NCBI RefSeq assembly: GCF_000711885.1
Contig: NZ_JONK01000024.1
Location: 1 to 64,000 of the forward strand
DNA: 64,000 nt
Reading direction: 5' to 3'
Source: Chromobacterium haemolyticum DSM 19808
Lineage (GTDB): Bacteria > Pseudomonadota > Gammaproteobacteria > Burkholderiales > Chromobacteriaceae
The notes beneath the pieces are model-generated. The model searched no databases, had not been told where the DNA came from, and saw only the letters and a program-made list of their open reading frames with translations. Every line of letters starts with the position of its first letter. Within the stretch, counting starts at the first letter, position 1. Below, piece after piece: positions 24,362 to 33,926 of this stretch. Made by a program: the position numbers and the translations under genes.

Positions 24362-24916
24362 TCAGTCTATGCGCTCGTAGCGTACTTCCAGCACCTCGAT
24401 GTCTTCATCGCCATCCGGCCCGCGGAACAACACCGAGTCGCCCTCGCGCGCCTTCAACAGCGTCCGCGCGATCGGCGAGATCCAACTGATATGGCCGCGC
24501 GCCAAATCGATCTCGTCGACCCCGACGATGCGCAACAATTGCTCGCTGCCGTCGCCGCGTTCAATCAGCACGGTGGCGGAGAAAAACACTTGGTCGGTCG
24601 CCTCCCGGGTTTCCGGATCCACCACTTCGGCGATTTCCAGACGCTTGGTCAGAAAGCGGATGCGGCGGTCTATCTCGCGCAGGCGGCGCTTGCCGTACAG
24701 ATAGTCGCCATTTTCCGAACGGTCGCCGTTGCTGGCTGCCCAGTTCACAACCTGCACCATCTCCGGCCGCTCGCGGTTGACCAGGTGATAAAGCTCATCC
24801 TTCAAGCGCTGCCAGCCGCCGGGCGTAATGTAGTTCTTAGTGGAGGCGGGCAAGCGCCGCTCAGCCGGAAGATCCTCTTCCGCCTCGTCGTTTTCCTTGG
24901 TAAACGCCTTGCTCAT
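24362..24916 (-). CDS. greB: Transcript cleavage factor GreB
   Basis: 184 aa from ATG 24916 (upstream in-frame starts exist but have no family match). GreA/GreB rescue backtracked RNA polymerase by stimulating RNA cleavage through the secondary channel. The coiled-coil part carries ITPGGWQRLKDELYHLVNRE and SENGDYLYGKRRLREIDRRI; the C-terminal globular part has VGVDEIDLARGHISWISPIA. The YGKRRLREIDRRIRFL stretch is typical of GreB rather than GreA. It ends at a strong terminator. The acidic N-terminal extension (NDEAEEDLPAERR) is a little longer than in E. coli GreB. Confidence 0.95.
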   Translation of the reverse strand: MSKAFTKENDEAEEDLPAERRLPASTKNYITPGGWQRLKDELYHLVNRERPEMVQVVNWAASNGDRSENGDYLYGKRRLREIDRRIRFLTKRLEIAEVVDPETREATDQVFFSATVLIERGDGSEQLLRIVGVDEIDLARGHISWISPIARTLLKAREGDSVLFRGPDGDEDIEVLEVRYERID

Positions 24917-24948
24917 CTTCGTCCATCCATCCATGAAAAACGCCAGCC

Positions 24949-25440
24949 TCAACGGCCGGCGGCGGGTTCCAACAAGGCTAGGCAATGCGGCAGCAAGCCC
25001 TTGGGCTTCAGCTTGACCCGCCGCAGCTGCTCGCGGTCCAGCCACTCAAGCTCGTAAAGATTGTCGGGCCCCATCTTGGCCAACTCCGGCCCGCCAAGTC
25101 TAAGCTCCCCGGCGTGGCTGGCGGCCAGGAACACATGCTCGACCCTGTCCTTGGCGTCCAACACGCACAGCATGCCGCCCAAACGAACGTTGAGCCCGGT
25201 TTCCTCGCGCGTCTCGCGCACGCAGGCAATGGCGGCCGTCTCGCGCCGCTTGATGCCGCCGCCCGGCAAAACATAATAGTCCTTGCCGGGTTTGACGCGA
25301 TGCATCAGCAAAATGCGCCCGCCATCGACGATGGCGATGGCGGCGCGCTGACGCTTGCCTATCGCCGGCGGAGCCGGCTCAACCGCCGGCGCCGCGCCGC
25401 GCAAACGCGACCAGGCGCGGGCAGCCAGGCTCCACAACAT
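24949..25440 (-). CDS. Nudix hydrolase
   Basis: About 163 aa from ATG 25440; a GTG two codons upstream is possible. The Nudix box is complete: GGGIKRRETAAIACVRETRE followed by ETGL gives G-x5-E-x7-R-E-x2-E-E-x-G. These enzymes hydrolyse nucleoside diphosphates linked to another group, using Mg2+ held by the box glutamates. The flanks (IAIVDGGRILLMHRVKPGKD and DNLYELEWLD) fit a general housecleaning Nudix protein; the substrate cannot be told. It begins 11 bp after rluB, in the same orientation, so is likely co-transcribed. Confidence 0.85.
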   Translation of the reverse strand: MLWSLAARAWSRLRGAAPAVEPAPPAIGKRQRAAIAIVDGGRILLMHRVKPGKDYYVLPGGGIKRRETAAIACVRETREETGLNVRLGGMLCVLDAKDRVEHVFLAASHAGELRLGGPELAKMGPDNLYELEWLDREQLRRVKLKPKGLLPHCLALLEPAAGR

Positions 25441-25451
25441 GGCGCGCACGC

Positions 25452-26843
25452 TCAGCGGTGCGCCTTGGCCGAGGCCTTCTTGACCGGCGCCGCCTTCTTG
25501 CCGCCGGTGACGGTCAGATTGGACCACTTCATCACCGCGGCCACTTCAGCGGAGTTCAGCTCGTAAAACTGACCGCGCTTCAAGCGCGGAGGCAAACCGA
25601 TATTACCGAAGCGCACGCGGATCAGCCGGCTGACCGTCAAGCCGAAGTGCTCGAACATGCGACGCACTTCGCGATTGCGGCCTTCCTTGATCACCACGTT
25701 GAACCATTGGTTGGCCGCCTCTTCCGGGCCGCCTTTCTGGAAGACGCGGTCAAAACGCGCTTCGCCGTCTTCCAGTTCCACGCCGGCCACCATCTGCTTC
25801 ATGATTTCCGGCGTCAGCTCGCCCAACACGCGCACCGAGTACTCGCGCTCCACTTCGAAGCTGGGGTGCATCATGCGGTTGGCCAGTTCGCCGCTGGTGG
25901 TGATCAGCAACAGACCCGAAGTATTGACGTCCAGACGGCCTATCGCCACCCAGCGGCTGGACTTGGCCTGCGGCAAACGGTCGAACACAGTGACGCGGCC
26001 TTCCGGATCGTCACGGCTGACGATTTCGCCTTCTTCCTTGTGATACATGATCACGCGCGGCAGACGGTCCGGCCATTTCAACTTGATCTGGTCGCCCTTC
26101 ACCATCACGCGGTCGCGCGGACCGACGCGGTCGCCCAGGCTGGCTTTCTTGCCGTTGACGGTGACCTGGCCGGCTTCGATCCATTCTTCCATCTCGCGAC
26201 GCGAGCCGACGCCGGACGCCGCCAGCGCTTTTTGCAGTCGCACCGGTTCGATATCGTCCAGATCCACGCGGACTTCGCGCAAACGCTTGGCCTTGTCCTT
26301 GATGTCTTGATTGGGGCTGCGCAAACGCAGTTTCTTGGCTTTTTGCACCAGTTGCTTGCCGCCGTCGGGCTTGCCCTGACGCGGCGGCGCGCCGTTCTTG
26401 CCCGTGGCCGGCTGGCCGGCCGGCGCGGCGGCGTTTTTGTTGCCGAAGCGGCGTTCGTGATCCAGCGCCACATTGCCGTTGACGTCCCCGTTGCTGTCGC
26501 GCTGGTAGACCGGTTTGTTGCGGCCTTGCGCTTGCTGCATCCTTTGCTGTTCCTGCTCGCGGCGGCTCAGCTTGAACAGCGGCGTGCCCTCGTGCATCAG
26601 CGGGTTGCCGTAGGCGTCGCGCGGGGTGCGGCCGCCTTGGCCGCCGCTGCGGCCTTTGCCGCCGGGCTGGCCCTGACGGCCGCTGGGATCCGCCGCCTGG
26701 CCGTTGCGGCTCTTGATCATGCCGCCTTGGGTCTTGCCGCGCGGCTGAACGCCGCCGTTGGCCGGCTGGCGCGGTTGGGAAGTTTCGCGACCTTTGACAC
26801 GCGCCACCGGCTGGCGGGCGTGATTGCGTTGTCCTTTAGACAT
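25452..26843 (-). CDS. rluB: 23S rRNA pseudouridine synthase RluB-like, long basic N-terminus
   Basis: 463 aa. Residues about 215-265 form an S4 RNA-binding domain (RLQKALAASGVGSRREMEEW). The catalytic RsuA/RluB domain follows with the Asp motif GRLDVNTSGLLLIT and REYSVRVLGEL, NREVRRMFEHFG, then RLIRVRFGNI. The family makes a pseudouridine in 23S rRNA helix 89/90 (RluB) or 16S rRNA (RsuA); the RluB group is the better match. The first 190 residues are low-complexity, Gln/Gly/Arg/Lys-rich and likely disordered, longer than in E. coli. It lies downstream of scpB as in many Gram-negatives. Confidence 0.9.
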   Translation of the reverse strand: MSKGQRNHARQPVARVKGRETSQPRQPANGGVQPRGKTQGGMIKSRNGQAADPSGRQGQPGGKGRSGGQGGRTPRDAYGNPLMHEGTPLFKLSRREQEQQRMQQAQGRNKPVYQRDSNGDVNGNVALDHERRFGNKNAAAPAGQPATGKNGAPPRQGKPDGGKQLVQKAKKLRLRSPNQDIKDKAKRLREVRVDLDDIEPVRLQKALAASGVGSRREMEEWIEAGQVTVNGKKASLGDRVGPRDRVMVKGDQIKLKWPDRLPRVIMYHKEEGEIVSRDDPEGRVTVFDRLPQAKSSRWVAIGRLDVNTSGLLLITTSGELANRMMHPSFEVEREYSVRVLGELTPEIMKQMVAGVELEDGEARFDRVFQKGGPEEAANQWFNVVIKEGRNREVRRMFEHFGLTVSRLIRVRFGNIGLPPRLKRGQFYELNSAEVAAVMKWSNLTVTGGKKAAPVKKASAKAHR

Positions 26844-26888
26844 ATGTGCTTTGCTCTTTCCGTGCGAGCAACCTGCAGAATGTCGATG

Positions 26889-27521
26889 TTATTCTGCGAT
26901 GGGCTCGAAATTATCCGCCTCATCGTCGAGGGGGATGTCGTCTGTGGCCGCTGCCGGGCCTTGATCCCGAGGCGCCGCCTCGGGCACTACCAGGCTTCCC
27001 AGCTCCACCAATGGCGGCAGATCCTTGAGCGAGACAAAGCCCAAGTCGTCCAGGAATTTTCGGGTAGTGGCATATAAGCCCGGCCTGCCGGGTACGTCCT
27101 TGTGGCCGATGACTTCGATCCAGCCGCGTTCCAGCAGAGTCTGCATCACGCCGGTGGACACCGATACGCCGCGTATCGCTTCGATATCGCCACGGGTCAC
27201 AGGTTGTTTGTAGGCGATGATCGCCAAGGTTTCCATTACCGCGCGCGAGTAACGCGGCGGCTTTTCCGGGTTCAAGCGGTTCAAGTATGGCGTGAACTCC
27301 GCTCGGGCGCGAAAGCGCCATCCCGACGCCAATTTGACCAGTTCGACGCCCTTGCCTCTCCAGTCGCTCTGGATATCGTCGAGGATGTCGTTGATCAACG
27401 CGGCTTTCACCTCTTCGGTGAACAGCTTTTTGAGCATGGCAACCGACAGAGGTTCCTGCGCGGTCAGTAACGCCGTCTCCAGCACGATCTTCAGGTATTT
27501 TAGGTCGGTGATGGTGGACAT
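26889..27521 (-). CDS. scpB: Segregation and condensation protein ScpB
   Basis: 210 aa from ATG 27521 (a GTG seven codons upstream is possible). ScpB is the winged-helix kite partner of the SMC-ScpA condensin that compacts and segregates the chromosome. Motifs seen: [20 protein letters not shown] at the start, [20 protein letters not shown] and [20 protein letters not shown] in the second winged helix, [17 protein letters not shown] near the end. The tail is acidic. scpA is nearby in the same direction (28347-29195), split from scpB by an acetyltransferase gene and a repeat. Confidence 0.95.
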   Translation of the reverse strand: MSTITDLKYLKIVLETALLTAQEPLSVAMLKKLFTEEVKAALINDILDDIQSDWRGKGVELVKLASGWRFRARAEFTPYLNRLNPEKPPRYSRAVMETLAIIAYKQPVTRGDIEAIRGVSVSTGVMQTLLERGWIEVIGHKDVPGRPGLYATTRKFLDDLGFVSLKDLPPLVELGSLVVPEAAPRDQGPAAATDDIPLDDEADNFEPIAE

Positions 27522-27588
27522 TGAGCCGTGAAGCCGAAACACGTTTGCGCAGGAAACCGGACATTCTACATGAACTCTCCGTCCGGAG

Positions 27589-28122
27589 CTAAATTAATCC
27601 TTCCGCCATGTCGTCCCAAGCCGCCAGCGCGGTCAGGCTGTAACGCCGGAACGCTCGCCCTCCGTTCTCCATCGTTTCCAGCAACTGGCCGCCGCAGGCT
27701 TCCACCGTGCGCACCGCGGCAGGCCGGTCCGCCGGGCAAACCAACACCCAATTCCCATGCGCGGGCTTCTCGCCCAGCGTCTGCACATATTGCAACAGCA
27801 CCCGGCCGTAACCATGGCCTCGCCAAGCCGGCAGCACTTCGAAAGCAATATGGCCGATGCGCTCCACAATCAACGCGTTGTCGGCCAGCCGCTGTCGGAT
27901 CGCGCCGATGATCTCGGTACGGCCGTTGATCAGAAACCAGGTGCGGCACGGCACCCAGCCTTCGGGCAGCGCTCGCCCTTCGGCGTGTTGCAGCAATTGT
28001 CCAAGCCAGGCGTCCGGGTCCGTGCCGGCGCGACGATAATAATCCAGCCCTTCCTCATGACAGGCCAGGAAAAAAGGACGATAGGCTGGCAGATGTTTCT
28101 GGTCGGCCGCTTCAATGTGCAT
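27589..28122 (-). CDS. GNAT-family N-acetyltransferase
   Basis: 177 aa from ATG 28122 (frame is open a further 20 codons). The acetyl-CoA-binding motif A is [20 protein letters not shown] (R/Q-x2-G-x-G/A type); a strand [13 protein letters not shown] precedes it and [20 protein letters not shown] follows. The N-terminal region ([20 protein letters not shown]) is like that of a GNAT group annotated only as acetyltransferases. Substrate unknown. It sits between scpA and scpB in the same direction. Confidence 0.8.
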   Translation of the reverse strand: MHIEAADQKHLPAYRPFFLACHEEGLDYYRRAGTDPDAWLGQLLQHAEGRALPEGWVPCRTWFLINGRTEIIGAIRQRLADNALIVERIGHIAFEVLPAWRGHGYGRVLLQYVQTLGEKPAHGNWVLVCPADRPAAVRTVEACGGQLLETMENGGRAFRRYSLTALAAWDDMAEGLI

Positions 28123-28202
28123 GGCATGCTCTCGCAATGGATATCTGTATCCTAATCGCTGCCGCGCCAACATCAAGTGCAAATCGGCGCGCCCCCTCTT
28201 TC

Positions 28203-28346
28203 AGAACCTGTTCAAAGTCTGCTGCGCTTCGTGGAGCGCTGCACGGTGGGTACAAGTTCAAAATGCTCATGCACCCCTCGTACACTCCGCTTTTTCGCTC
28301 GTTTTCGCCTTGTCTCGCCCTGGCTCGCAAGACTTTGAACAGCCTC
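28203..28346 (-). repeat. 140-bp interspersed palindromic repeat, copy A
   Basis: Ends are GAACCTGTTCAAAGTCT and AGACTTTGAACAGCCTC, near-perfect inverted copies. The inside, read on the minus strand, shares long stretches with copy B at 50764 (GAGCCAGGGCGAGACAAGG, GCGGAGTGTACG and CATGAGCATTT). It abuts the scpA TAA stop directly. MITE-like; no coding capacity. Confidence 0.8.
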
Positions 28347-29195
28347 TTAGACCAGCGCTATCCTGACGTAAATGGGCTGATACGGCGCCTCCTGACTGAC
28401 CTTGACCAAGCCCTCCTTGACCAGCTCCAGCACCGCGATGAAGTTAACCACCAGGTGGGCGACGCCCTTGTCTGCGTCGAACAGCTCCTCGAAAGGCACG
28501 TACTCGCGGCCGTCCAGGTAGCGCAGAATCCAGCTCATCTGCTCGCGCACCGACAATTCATCCTTCTCCACCTTATGGTGGCGGTGGTGGCGCGCGCGCG
28601 ACAGAATCGCCATCCACGCTTGGCGCAGATCCGCCGGGCTGACGTCGGGCAGCCGCTGCTCGGCAGACTGTTCGATCAAGACCGCCAGCCAGGCGAAGTC
28701 TCGATCGGCCTGCGGCAACTTGTCCAGCTCCAGCCCCGCCAGCTTCATCTGCTCGTACTCCAGCAAGCGGCGCACCAGTTCGGCGCGCGGATCATCCGGC
28801 TCGCCCTCCTCGTCCAACTGGGGCCGGGGCAGCAGCAAGCGCGACTTGATCTCGATCAGCAGCGCCGCCATCAGCAGATATTCGGCGGCCAGTTCCAAAC
28901 GCCCGTCGCGCATCGCATCGATATAGGCCATGTACTGGACCGTGATGTCCGCCATTGGAATATTCAACACATCCAGGTTCTGTTTGCGGATCAGATAAAG
29001 CAGCAGGTCCAGCGGTCCTTCGAAACTATCCAGGATCACTTGCAGCGCGTCCGGCGGGATGAACAAATCCTGCGGCACTTCCAGCACAGGCTGGCCGAAC
29101 ACGTGCGCAATCGGCACGCTGGGCGGCAATTCCGGCGCGGTCAGCTGAAAATCGTCGGCCGAAGATCCGGCCTCGGGAAGGGGGGGCTTGCTCAT
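28347..29195 (-). CDS. scpA: Segregation and condensation protein ScpA (kleisin)
   Basis: 282 aa. ScpA is the kleisin linking the two SMC heads, acting with ScpB in chromosome segregation. Recognised from LDSFEGPLDLLLYLIRKQNL and DVLNIPMADITVQYMAYIDA, AAEYLLMAALLIEIKSRLLL, and the C-terminal winged helix VAHLVVNFIAVLELVKEGLV. The first 45 residues are Pro-rich and variable. It follows the PilZ gene by 64 bp. Its stop codon is the first base triplet beside repeat copy A, so the end of the coding sequence may have been reset by insertion. Confidence 0.95.
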   Translation of the reverse strand: MSKPPLPEAGSSADDFQLTAPELPPSVPIAHVFGQPVLEVPQDLFIPPDALQVILDSFEGPLDLLLYLIRKQNLDVLNIPMADITVQYMAYIDAMRDGRLELAAEYLLMAALLIEIKSRLLLPRPQLDEEGEPDDPRAELVRRLLEYEQMKLAGLELDKLPQADRDFAWLAVLIEQSAEQRLPDVSPADLRQAWMAILSRARHHRHHKVEKDELSVREQMSWILRYLDGREYVPFEELFDADKGVAHLVVNFIAVLELVKEGLVKVSQEAPYQPIYVRIALV

Positions 29196-29259
29196 GGCGG
29201 CAAGGATACCAGCACTGGCCGGCTGCGTGGCGGAACTTGTCCGCCGCCCTACCCGCCGT

Positions 29260-30765
29260 TCAAGCCTGCGCGTCGGCGGGCAGCAGCTCGTCTATCTTGA
29301 TCTCCACGAATTGATAATGCGCGGTCTGCTGCAATAAGCGCACCGCGCGCACCCGACATTCGCCATCGGCGCCCCGCAGATGAAACGGCCGTAAAGCCTG
29401 ATATAAACGGCCCGGCAACACCAAAATGCCGGAATGGCGGAAATGCCGCTCGGCCTGCATGCGCAACGCCGGCTCGAAGCCTCCCGCAGCATGGCTGGTG
29501 ACCGCGGCGACTTCAACCGCCTGCGGCCGTTTGCCGATGAACTCGACCCCGCACTCGGTCTGCATGTCCTCGCCCCCGAAGCTGACCCAGCGCACCAGGC
29601 CCAATTGCCAGCCGAAACCGCGGCGGCGCAACATGACCACCTCGCCGGCGCGCAACGGTTGTTGCAAGGACTCTCCCTGCAGCAACAGGCCGGAAGCGCT
29701 GAGGTTGCTGATCTGCAAACGGCAGGGCTCCAACTCTCCGTCAGCCGGCTCGCCGGCGGCCAGCCGCCAGCAACGTGGCAACAAGCTGACCAGCTCGACG
29801 GTTTCGACGCTGAGCCGGCGCAACCTGACGTGCCGCCGACGAGGCGGCGCCCCCCACTCCTGACGCAAACGCGCCAGCAACCAGGCTTCGTGGCAGCCGT
29901 CCAATCCCTGTCGCTGGCGCTGGCGGCTCAATTCATCCAGGCGCTCCAGCAAACGACCGGCGTCCAGTCGCCACCACACGCCGTCGCCGTCCAGATCCAG
30001 CTCGGCGCAGAAGCGCGCCGGCCGGTCGGCGTCGGCGCGGAAAGCGAGCGCGCCGTCGTCCCCCAGCGGCTGATCCAACTGCTCCACGCGCAGCAAGCCG
30101 GCATGCTGCTCCAGCCATTGCAGCAGCAAGGCGATCTTGGCCGTCTCCAGCCGGTTGCTGGCGGTCAAACCCAACAACATCAGCCGGCGGTAGCTAAGCC
30201 CAGGCGCCGCCACGCCCCCCGCCGCCTGCCGCCCCTCCCAGCCCTGGGCCAGCGCGTAGGCGTACAAACGGTGGCAATCGCGCCAGAAGCCCTTGTGCAA
30301 CGGCGCGTAGCTGCGCGCGTGCAGCGCCAGCAAATCGTAGCCGCTCGCCAACGCCAGTTGCAGGGCCTCCAACCGCGGACGAGAACTGGAAAAACGGCCG
30401 GCTTCCTGCGCGCTGAATGCCTGAGCCAGCAGCTTGCACTGCTCATGCCATTGCCGCAGCAATTGGCGGGCCGATTGCAATGCGGCGCGCGCCTCCGGGG
30501 TGCAGGACAATTCCTGCCGCGCCGCCGCGCGCTCCAGCCTGGCAACCAGCGCGGCCAACGGCGCACGCAGCGCCTGCAGTAGTTGCAAGCGTTCCGCTGG
30601 CGCCAAGGCCAAGCGCAGCCATTGCCCCAACCACTGACTGGCCTTGTCCGCGGCAAGGGTGGCCGGCTGCGTCGCCAGCGCCTCCAATTGCGCCTGGATC
30701 GCCTTGAGGTCCAGTGCCGCCCAGGGGCCTTCCGGCAGAGCGTGAATCAGCGACAGTTCCATCAT
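29260..30765 (-). CDS. PilZ-domain protein with long helical N-terminal part
   Basis: 501 aa. Residues about 1-330 are Leu/Ala/Gln-rich and helical (LQALRAPLAALVARLERAAA), a part I do not recognise. Residues about 345-430 look like PilZ: CRLQISNLSASGLLLQ, then GEVVMLRRRG and QTECGVEFIGKRP. PilZ domains bind cyclic di-GMP through an RxxxR plus DxSxxG set; here the second motif reads NLSASG and a clear RxxxR is not evident, so binding is uncertain. A role in surface, motility or biofilm control is only inferred from the domain. It heads the scpA-scpB-rluB gene run. A second ATG directly follows the first. Confidence 0.75.
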   Translation of the reverse strand: MMELSLIHALPEGPWAALDLKAIQAQLEALATQPATLAADKASQWLGQWLRLALAPAERLQLLQALRAPLAALVARLERAAARQELSCTPEARAALQSARQLLRQWHEQCKLLAQAFSAQEAGRFSSSRPRLEALQLALASGYDLLALHARSYAPLHKGFWRDCHRLYAYALAQGWEGRQAAGGVAAPGLSYRRLMLLGLTASNRLETAKIALLLQWLEQHAGLLRVEQLDQPLGDDGALAFRADADRPARFCAELDLDGDGVWWRLDAGRLLERLDELSRQRQRQGLDGCHEAWLLARLRQEWGAPPRRRHVRLRRLSVETVELVSLLPRCWRLAAGEPADGELEPCRLQISNLSASGLLLQGESLQQPLRAGEVVMLRRRGFGWQLGLVRWVSFGGEDMQTECGVEFIGKRPQAVEVAAVTSHAAGGFEPALRMQAERHFRHSGILVLPGRLYQALRPFHLRGADGECRVRAVRLLQQTAHYQFVEIKIDELLPADAQA

Positions 30766-30776
30766 GACTAAGTCAT
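30764..30776. promoter_or_regulatory. 13-bp perfect palindrome at the PilZ gene start
   Basis: ATGACTAAGTCAT is its own reverse complement apart from the centre and overlaps the start codon region. Could be an operator or chance. Confidence 0.25.
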
Positions 30777-30841
30777 AGCTAGAGAGAAGCCGCCGATGAT
30801 ACCCCCAGCCATGATTTTTGGCGCGGCATTATTGCCAGCGT

Positions 30842-30872
30842 AAAAAAAATGCCCCGCGCGCGGCGGGGCATT
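30842..30872 (-). terminator. Rho-independent terminator of htpG
   Basis: On the minus strand AATGCCCCGC pairs with GCGGGGCATT and is followed by a run of eight T. Confidence 0.9.
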
Positions 30873-30893
30873 CCGATGGGGACGACGTTCGGC

Positions 30894-32795
30894 TTAAGCC
30901 GACAGCTCCAGCATCAGCTTGTTGATGCGCTTGACGAAGGCCGCCGGATCCTCCAGCTTGCCGCCTTCGGCCAGCAAGGCCTGATCGTACAGCACCTGGG
31001 CCAGATCGCTAGCGCGGGCCTCGTCGGCCTCGTCGGCCAGTTTTTTCACCAGCACGTGCTCGGGGTTGATCTCCAGCGTGGGCTTGCTAGCCTCCACCTT
31101 CTGCCCCGCCGCTTTCAACATGCGCTCCAAGTGGGCGCTCATATCATGCTCGCCGGCTACCAGGCAGGCCGGGCTCTCGGTCAGGCGGGCGGTGGCGCGC
31201 ACGTCCTTGACCCGGTCGGCCAAGGCTTTCTGCACTTTCTCCACCACCGGCTTGGCGCTTTCCTCCACCTGCTTTTGCGCTTCCTTGTCGGCTTCGTCTT
31301 CCAGCGCGCCCAAATCCAGCGCGCCCTTGGCCACGGACTGCAGCGCCTTGCCGTCGAACTCGAACAGCGAGCCCACCACCCACTCGTCTACGCGATCGGT
31401 CAGCAACAGCACCTCGACGCCCTTCTTCTTGAACACTTCCAGGTGCGGGCTGTTCTTGGCCGCGGCCAGGGTATCGGCGGTGATGTAGTAGATCTTGTCC
31501 TGGCCTTCCTTCATCCGGGCGACGTAGTCGCTCAGCGTCACCGTCGGCTCAGTGCCTTCGGACGCGGTGGAGACGAAACGCAGCAGCTTGGCGATGCGTT
31601 CCTTGTTGGCCATATCCTCGCCGACGCCCTCTTTCAGTACTTGGCCGAACTCTTGCCAGAACTCGGCGTATTTTTCCGGCTGATTGGCGGCAAGGTCTTC
31701 CAGCAGGCCCAGCACTTTCTTGACGCAGCCGTTGCGGATGGCGTCGATGTCCTTGCTTTCTTGCAGGATCTCGCGCGACACGTTCAGCGGCAGGTCGTTG
31801 CTGTCTATCACCCCGCGCACGAAGCGCAGGTAGTGCGGCATCAGCTTCTCGGTGTCTTCCATGATGAAGACGCGGCGCACGTAGAGTTTGACGCCCTGTT
31901 TGCGCTCGCGATCGAACAAGTCGAAGGGCGCGCGCGACGGGATGTACAACAGCTCGGTGTATTCCTGGCGGCCCTCGACGCGAGCGTGGCTCCAGGCCAG
32001 CGGGTCGGTGAAGTCGTGAGCCACATGCTTGTAGAACTCCTTGTACTGCTCTTCGCTGATCTCGCTCTTGCCGCGGGTCCACAGCGCGGAAGCGGAGTTC
32101 ACGGCTTCCATCTCGTCGCTGACGATGACTTCGCCGTTTTCGCCGTAGCTATTGCCCTTTTTCATCTCGATCGGGATCGAGATGTGGTCGGAGTACTTGC
32201 GAACGATGCCTTTCAGCTTCCAATCGTTCAGTAGCTCGTCCTCGCCCTCCTTCAGGTGCAGCACGATTTCCGTGCCGCGGCCGGCCTTCTCCACTTGCTC
32301 CAGCGTGTATTCGCCGGCGCCCTCGGATTCCCAGCGAGTGGCGGAGTCGGCGGCGTCGCCGGCGCGGCGGGTGGTCAGCGTGACTTTATCGGCCACGATA
32401 AAGGCGGAGTAGAAGCCGACACCGAACTGACCGATCAGGTTGGCGTCTTTCTTGGCGTCGCCGGACAACTGCTCGAAAAAGGCCTTGGTGCCGGACTTGG
32501 CGATGGTGCCGATATTGGCGATGACTTCGTCGCGGCTCATGCCGATGCCGTTGTCGGCGATGGTCAGCGTGCGCGCCTCGGCGTCGTAGCCGATGGTGAT
32601 CTTCAGCTCAGGCTCGTTTTCGAACAGCTCGGGCTTGGCCAAACCTTCGAAACGCAGCTTGTCGGCGGCGTCGGAAGCGTTGGAAATCAGTTCACGCAGG
32701 AAGATCTCCTTGTTGGAATACAAGGAGTGGATCATCAGCTGCAGCAGCTGCTTGACTTCGGTCTGAAAACCCAGGGTTTCTTTCAATGCGCTCAT
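30894..32795 (-). CDS. htpG: Molecular chaperone HtpG (bacterial Hsp90)
   Basis: 633 aa, the usual length. ATP-dependent dimeric chaperone helping late folding of client proteins in the cytosol. The N-terminal GHKL ATPase has the Asn/Asp/Gly boxes [28 protein letters not shown] and [20 protein letters not shown]. The middle domain shows [20 protein letters not shown], and the C-terminal dimerisation part ends MLELSA. It is a single gene with its own terminator and an upstream sigma-32-like promoter (32833-32860). Confidence 0.97.
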   Translation of the reverse strand: MSALKETLGFQTEVKQLLQLMIHSLYSNKEIFLRELISNASDAADKLRFEGLAKPELFENEPELKITIGYDAEARTLTIADNGIGMSRDEVIANIGTIAKSGTKAFFEQLSGDAKKDANLIGQFGVGFYSAFIVADKVTLTTRRAGDAADSATRWESEGAGEYTLEQVEKAGRGTEIVLHLKEGEDELLNDWKLKGIVRKYSDHISIPIEMKKGNSYGENGEVIVSDEMEAVNSASALWTRGKSEISEEQYKEFYKHVAHDFTDPLAWSHARVEGRQEYTELLYIPSRAPFDLFDRERKQGVKLYVRRVFIMEDTEKLMPHYLRFVRGVIDSNDLPLNVSREILQESKDIDAIRNGCVKKVLGLLEDLAANQPEKYAEFWQEFGQVLKEGVGEDMANKERIAKLLRFVSTASEGTEPTVTLSDYVARMKEGQDKIYYITADTLAAAKNSPHLEVFKKKGVEVLLLTDRVDEWVVGSLFEFDGKALQSVAKGALDLGALEDEADKEAQKQVEESAKPVVEKVQKALADRVKDVRATARLTESPACLVAGEHDMSAHLERMLKAAGQKVEASKPTLEINPEHVLVKKLADEADEARASDLAQVLYDQALLAEGGKLEDPAAFVKRINKLMLELSA

Positions 32796-32832
32796 GGTGA
32801 CTTATCACAAGAGTTGGTCAACGATGCGCATC

Positions 32833-32860
32833 AGATAAGGGCTGTCCCGGACTTTTCAAT
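32833..32860 (-). promoter_or_regulatory. Sigma-32 (heat-shock) promoter of htpG
   Basis: Read on the minus strand: ATTGAAA, 12 bases, CCCTTATCT, close to the CTTGAAA / CCCCATnT pattern of RpoH promoters. It ends 37 bp before the htpG start, and htpG is a classical RpoH target. Confidence 0.6.
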
Positions 32861-32901
32861 ACCCCTGCCCGCAACACAGGATCGCCCCCCGCGCGAACAT
32901 G

Positions 32902-32928
32902 AAAAAGCCCCGCGGGGGACCGCGGGGC
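32902..32928 (-). terminator. Rho-independent terminator of ispH operon
   Basis: On the minus strand CCCCGCGG pairs with CCGCGGGG and a T-run (TTTTTC) follows; 30 bp after the ispH stop. Confidence 0.8.
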
Positions 32929-32957
32929 CAGTTTGGCGTCGAGACCGCCGGGCGGGC

Positions 32958-33899
32958 TCAGGCGCGCTTGTCTTCGCGCAGCGCCGGCGGCAACGCAAAC
33001 ACCGTGTTCTCCTCCACACCGTCCAGCTCGCTGACGCTGTCCGCACCGAAAGCCTTGATCTGGTCTATCACCGCCTGCACCAGCACCTCCGGCGCGCTGG
33101 CTCCGGCGGTGACGCCCACCCGCCGCTTGCCGGCGAACCAGGCCTCCTCCAATTGACCGGCGTTGTCCACCATATAGGCGTCCACGCCCTTGAGCGCGGC
33201 CACTTCGCGCAAGCGGTTGGAGTTGGAGCTATTGGGCGACCCCACCACCACCACGATATCGCATTCATCGGCCAGCACCTTCACCGCGTCCTGCCGATTT
33301 TGCGTGGCGTAGCAGATATCGTCTTTTTTCGGGCTGGAGATCTCCGGGAAACGTGCCTTCAACGCGGCGATGATGTCGCGGGTCTCATCCACCGACAGCG
33401 TGGTCTGGCTGACGTAGGACAAGGCCGCCGGGTTGCGCACCTGCAAGCCCGCGACATCGGCGACGTTTTCCACCAGATACATGCCGCCGTCCACCTGGCC
33501 CATGGTGCCCTCCACCTCGGGGTGGCCGGCGTGGCCGATCATGACGATCTCCATGCCCGCCTTGTTCATTCGCTTGACTTCGACATGCACCTTCGTCACC
33601 AGGGGACAGGTGGCGTCGAACACCTGCAGGCCCAAAGCCGCCGCCTCTTCGCGCACCGACTGCGGCACGCCATGAGCGGAATACACCAGGGTGCTGCCGC
33701 TGGGCACATCCTTCAATTCCTCGATGAACACCGCGCCCTTGGCGCGTAGGTTCTCGACGACAAAACGGTTGTGCACCACTTCATGACGCACATAGATCGG
33801 CGCGCCGTACAGTTCAATCGCCCGCTCGACGATGGCGATGGCCCGGTCCACGCCTGCGCAGAAACCGCGCGGGTTGGCCAGCATAATGGTCTTCGTCAT
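32958..33899 (-). CDS. ispH: 4-hydroxy-3-methylbut-2-enyl diphosphate reductase IspH
   Basis: 313 aa from ATG 33899 (AAGGA six bases upstream; the GTG just before is less likely). Last step of the MEP pathway, making IPP and DMAPP with a [4Fe-4S] cluster. The three cluster cysteines lie in [32 protein letters not shown] and [29 protein letters not shown] is the other family mark. The last gene of ribF-ileS-lspA-ispH, 27 bp after lspA. The fkpB/slpA gene often found between lspA and ispH in gamma-proteobacteria is absent here. Confidence 0.97.
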   Translation of the reverse strand: MTKTIMLANPRGFCAGVDRAIAIVERAIELYGAPIYVRHEVVHNRFVVENLRAKGAVFIEELKDVPSGSTLVYSAHGVPQSVREEAAALGLQVFDATCPLVTKVHVEVKRMNKAGMEIVMIGHAGHPEVEGTMGQVDGGMYLVENVADVAGLQVRNPAALSYVSQTTLSVDETRDIIAALKARFPEISSPKKDDICYATQNRQDAVKVLADECDIVVVVGSPNSSNSNRLREVAALKGVDAYMVDNAGQLEEAWFAGKRRVGVTAGASAPEVLVQAVIDQIKAFGADSVSELDGVEENTVFALPPALREDKRA

Positions 33900-33926
33900 C
33901 ACAAATCCTTGCTCAAGCCGCGGCGC

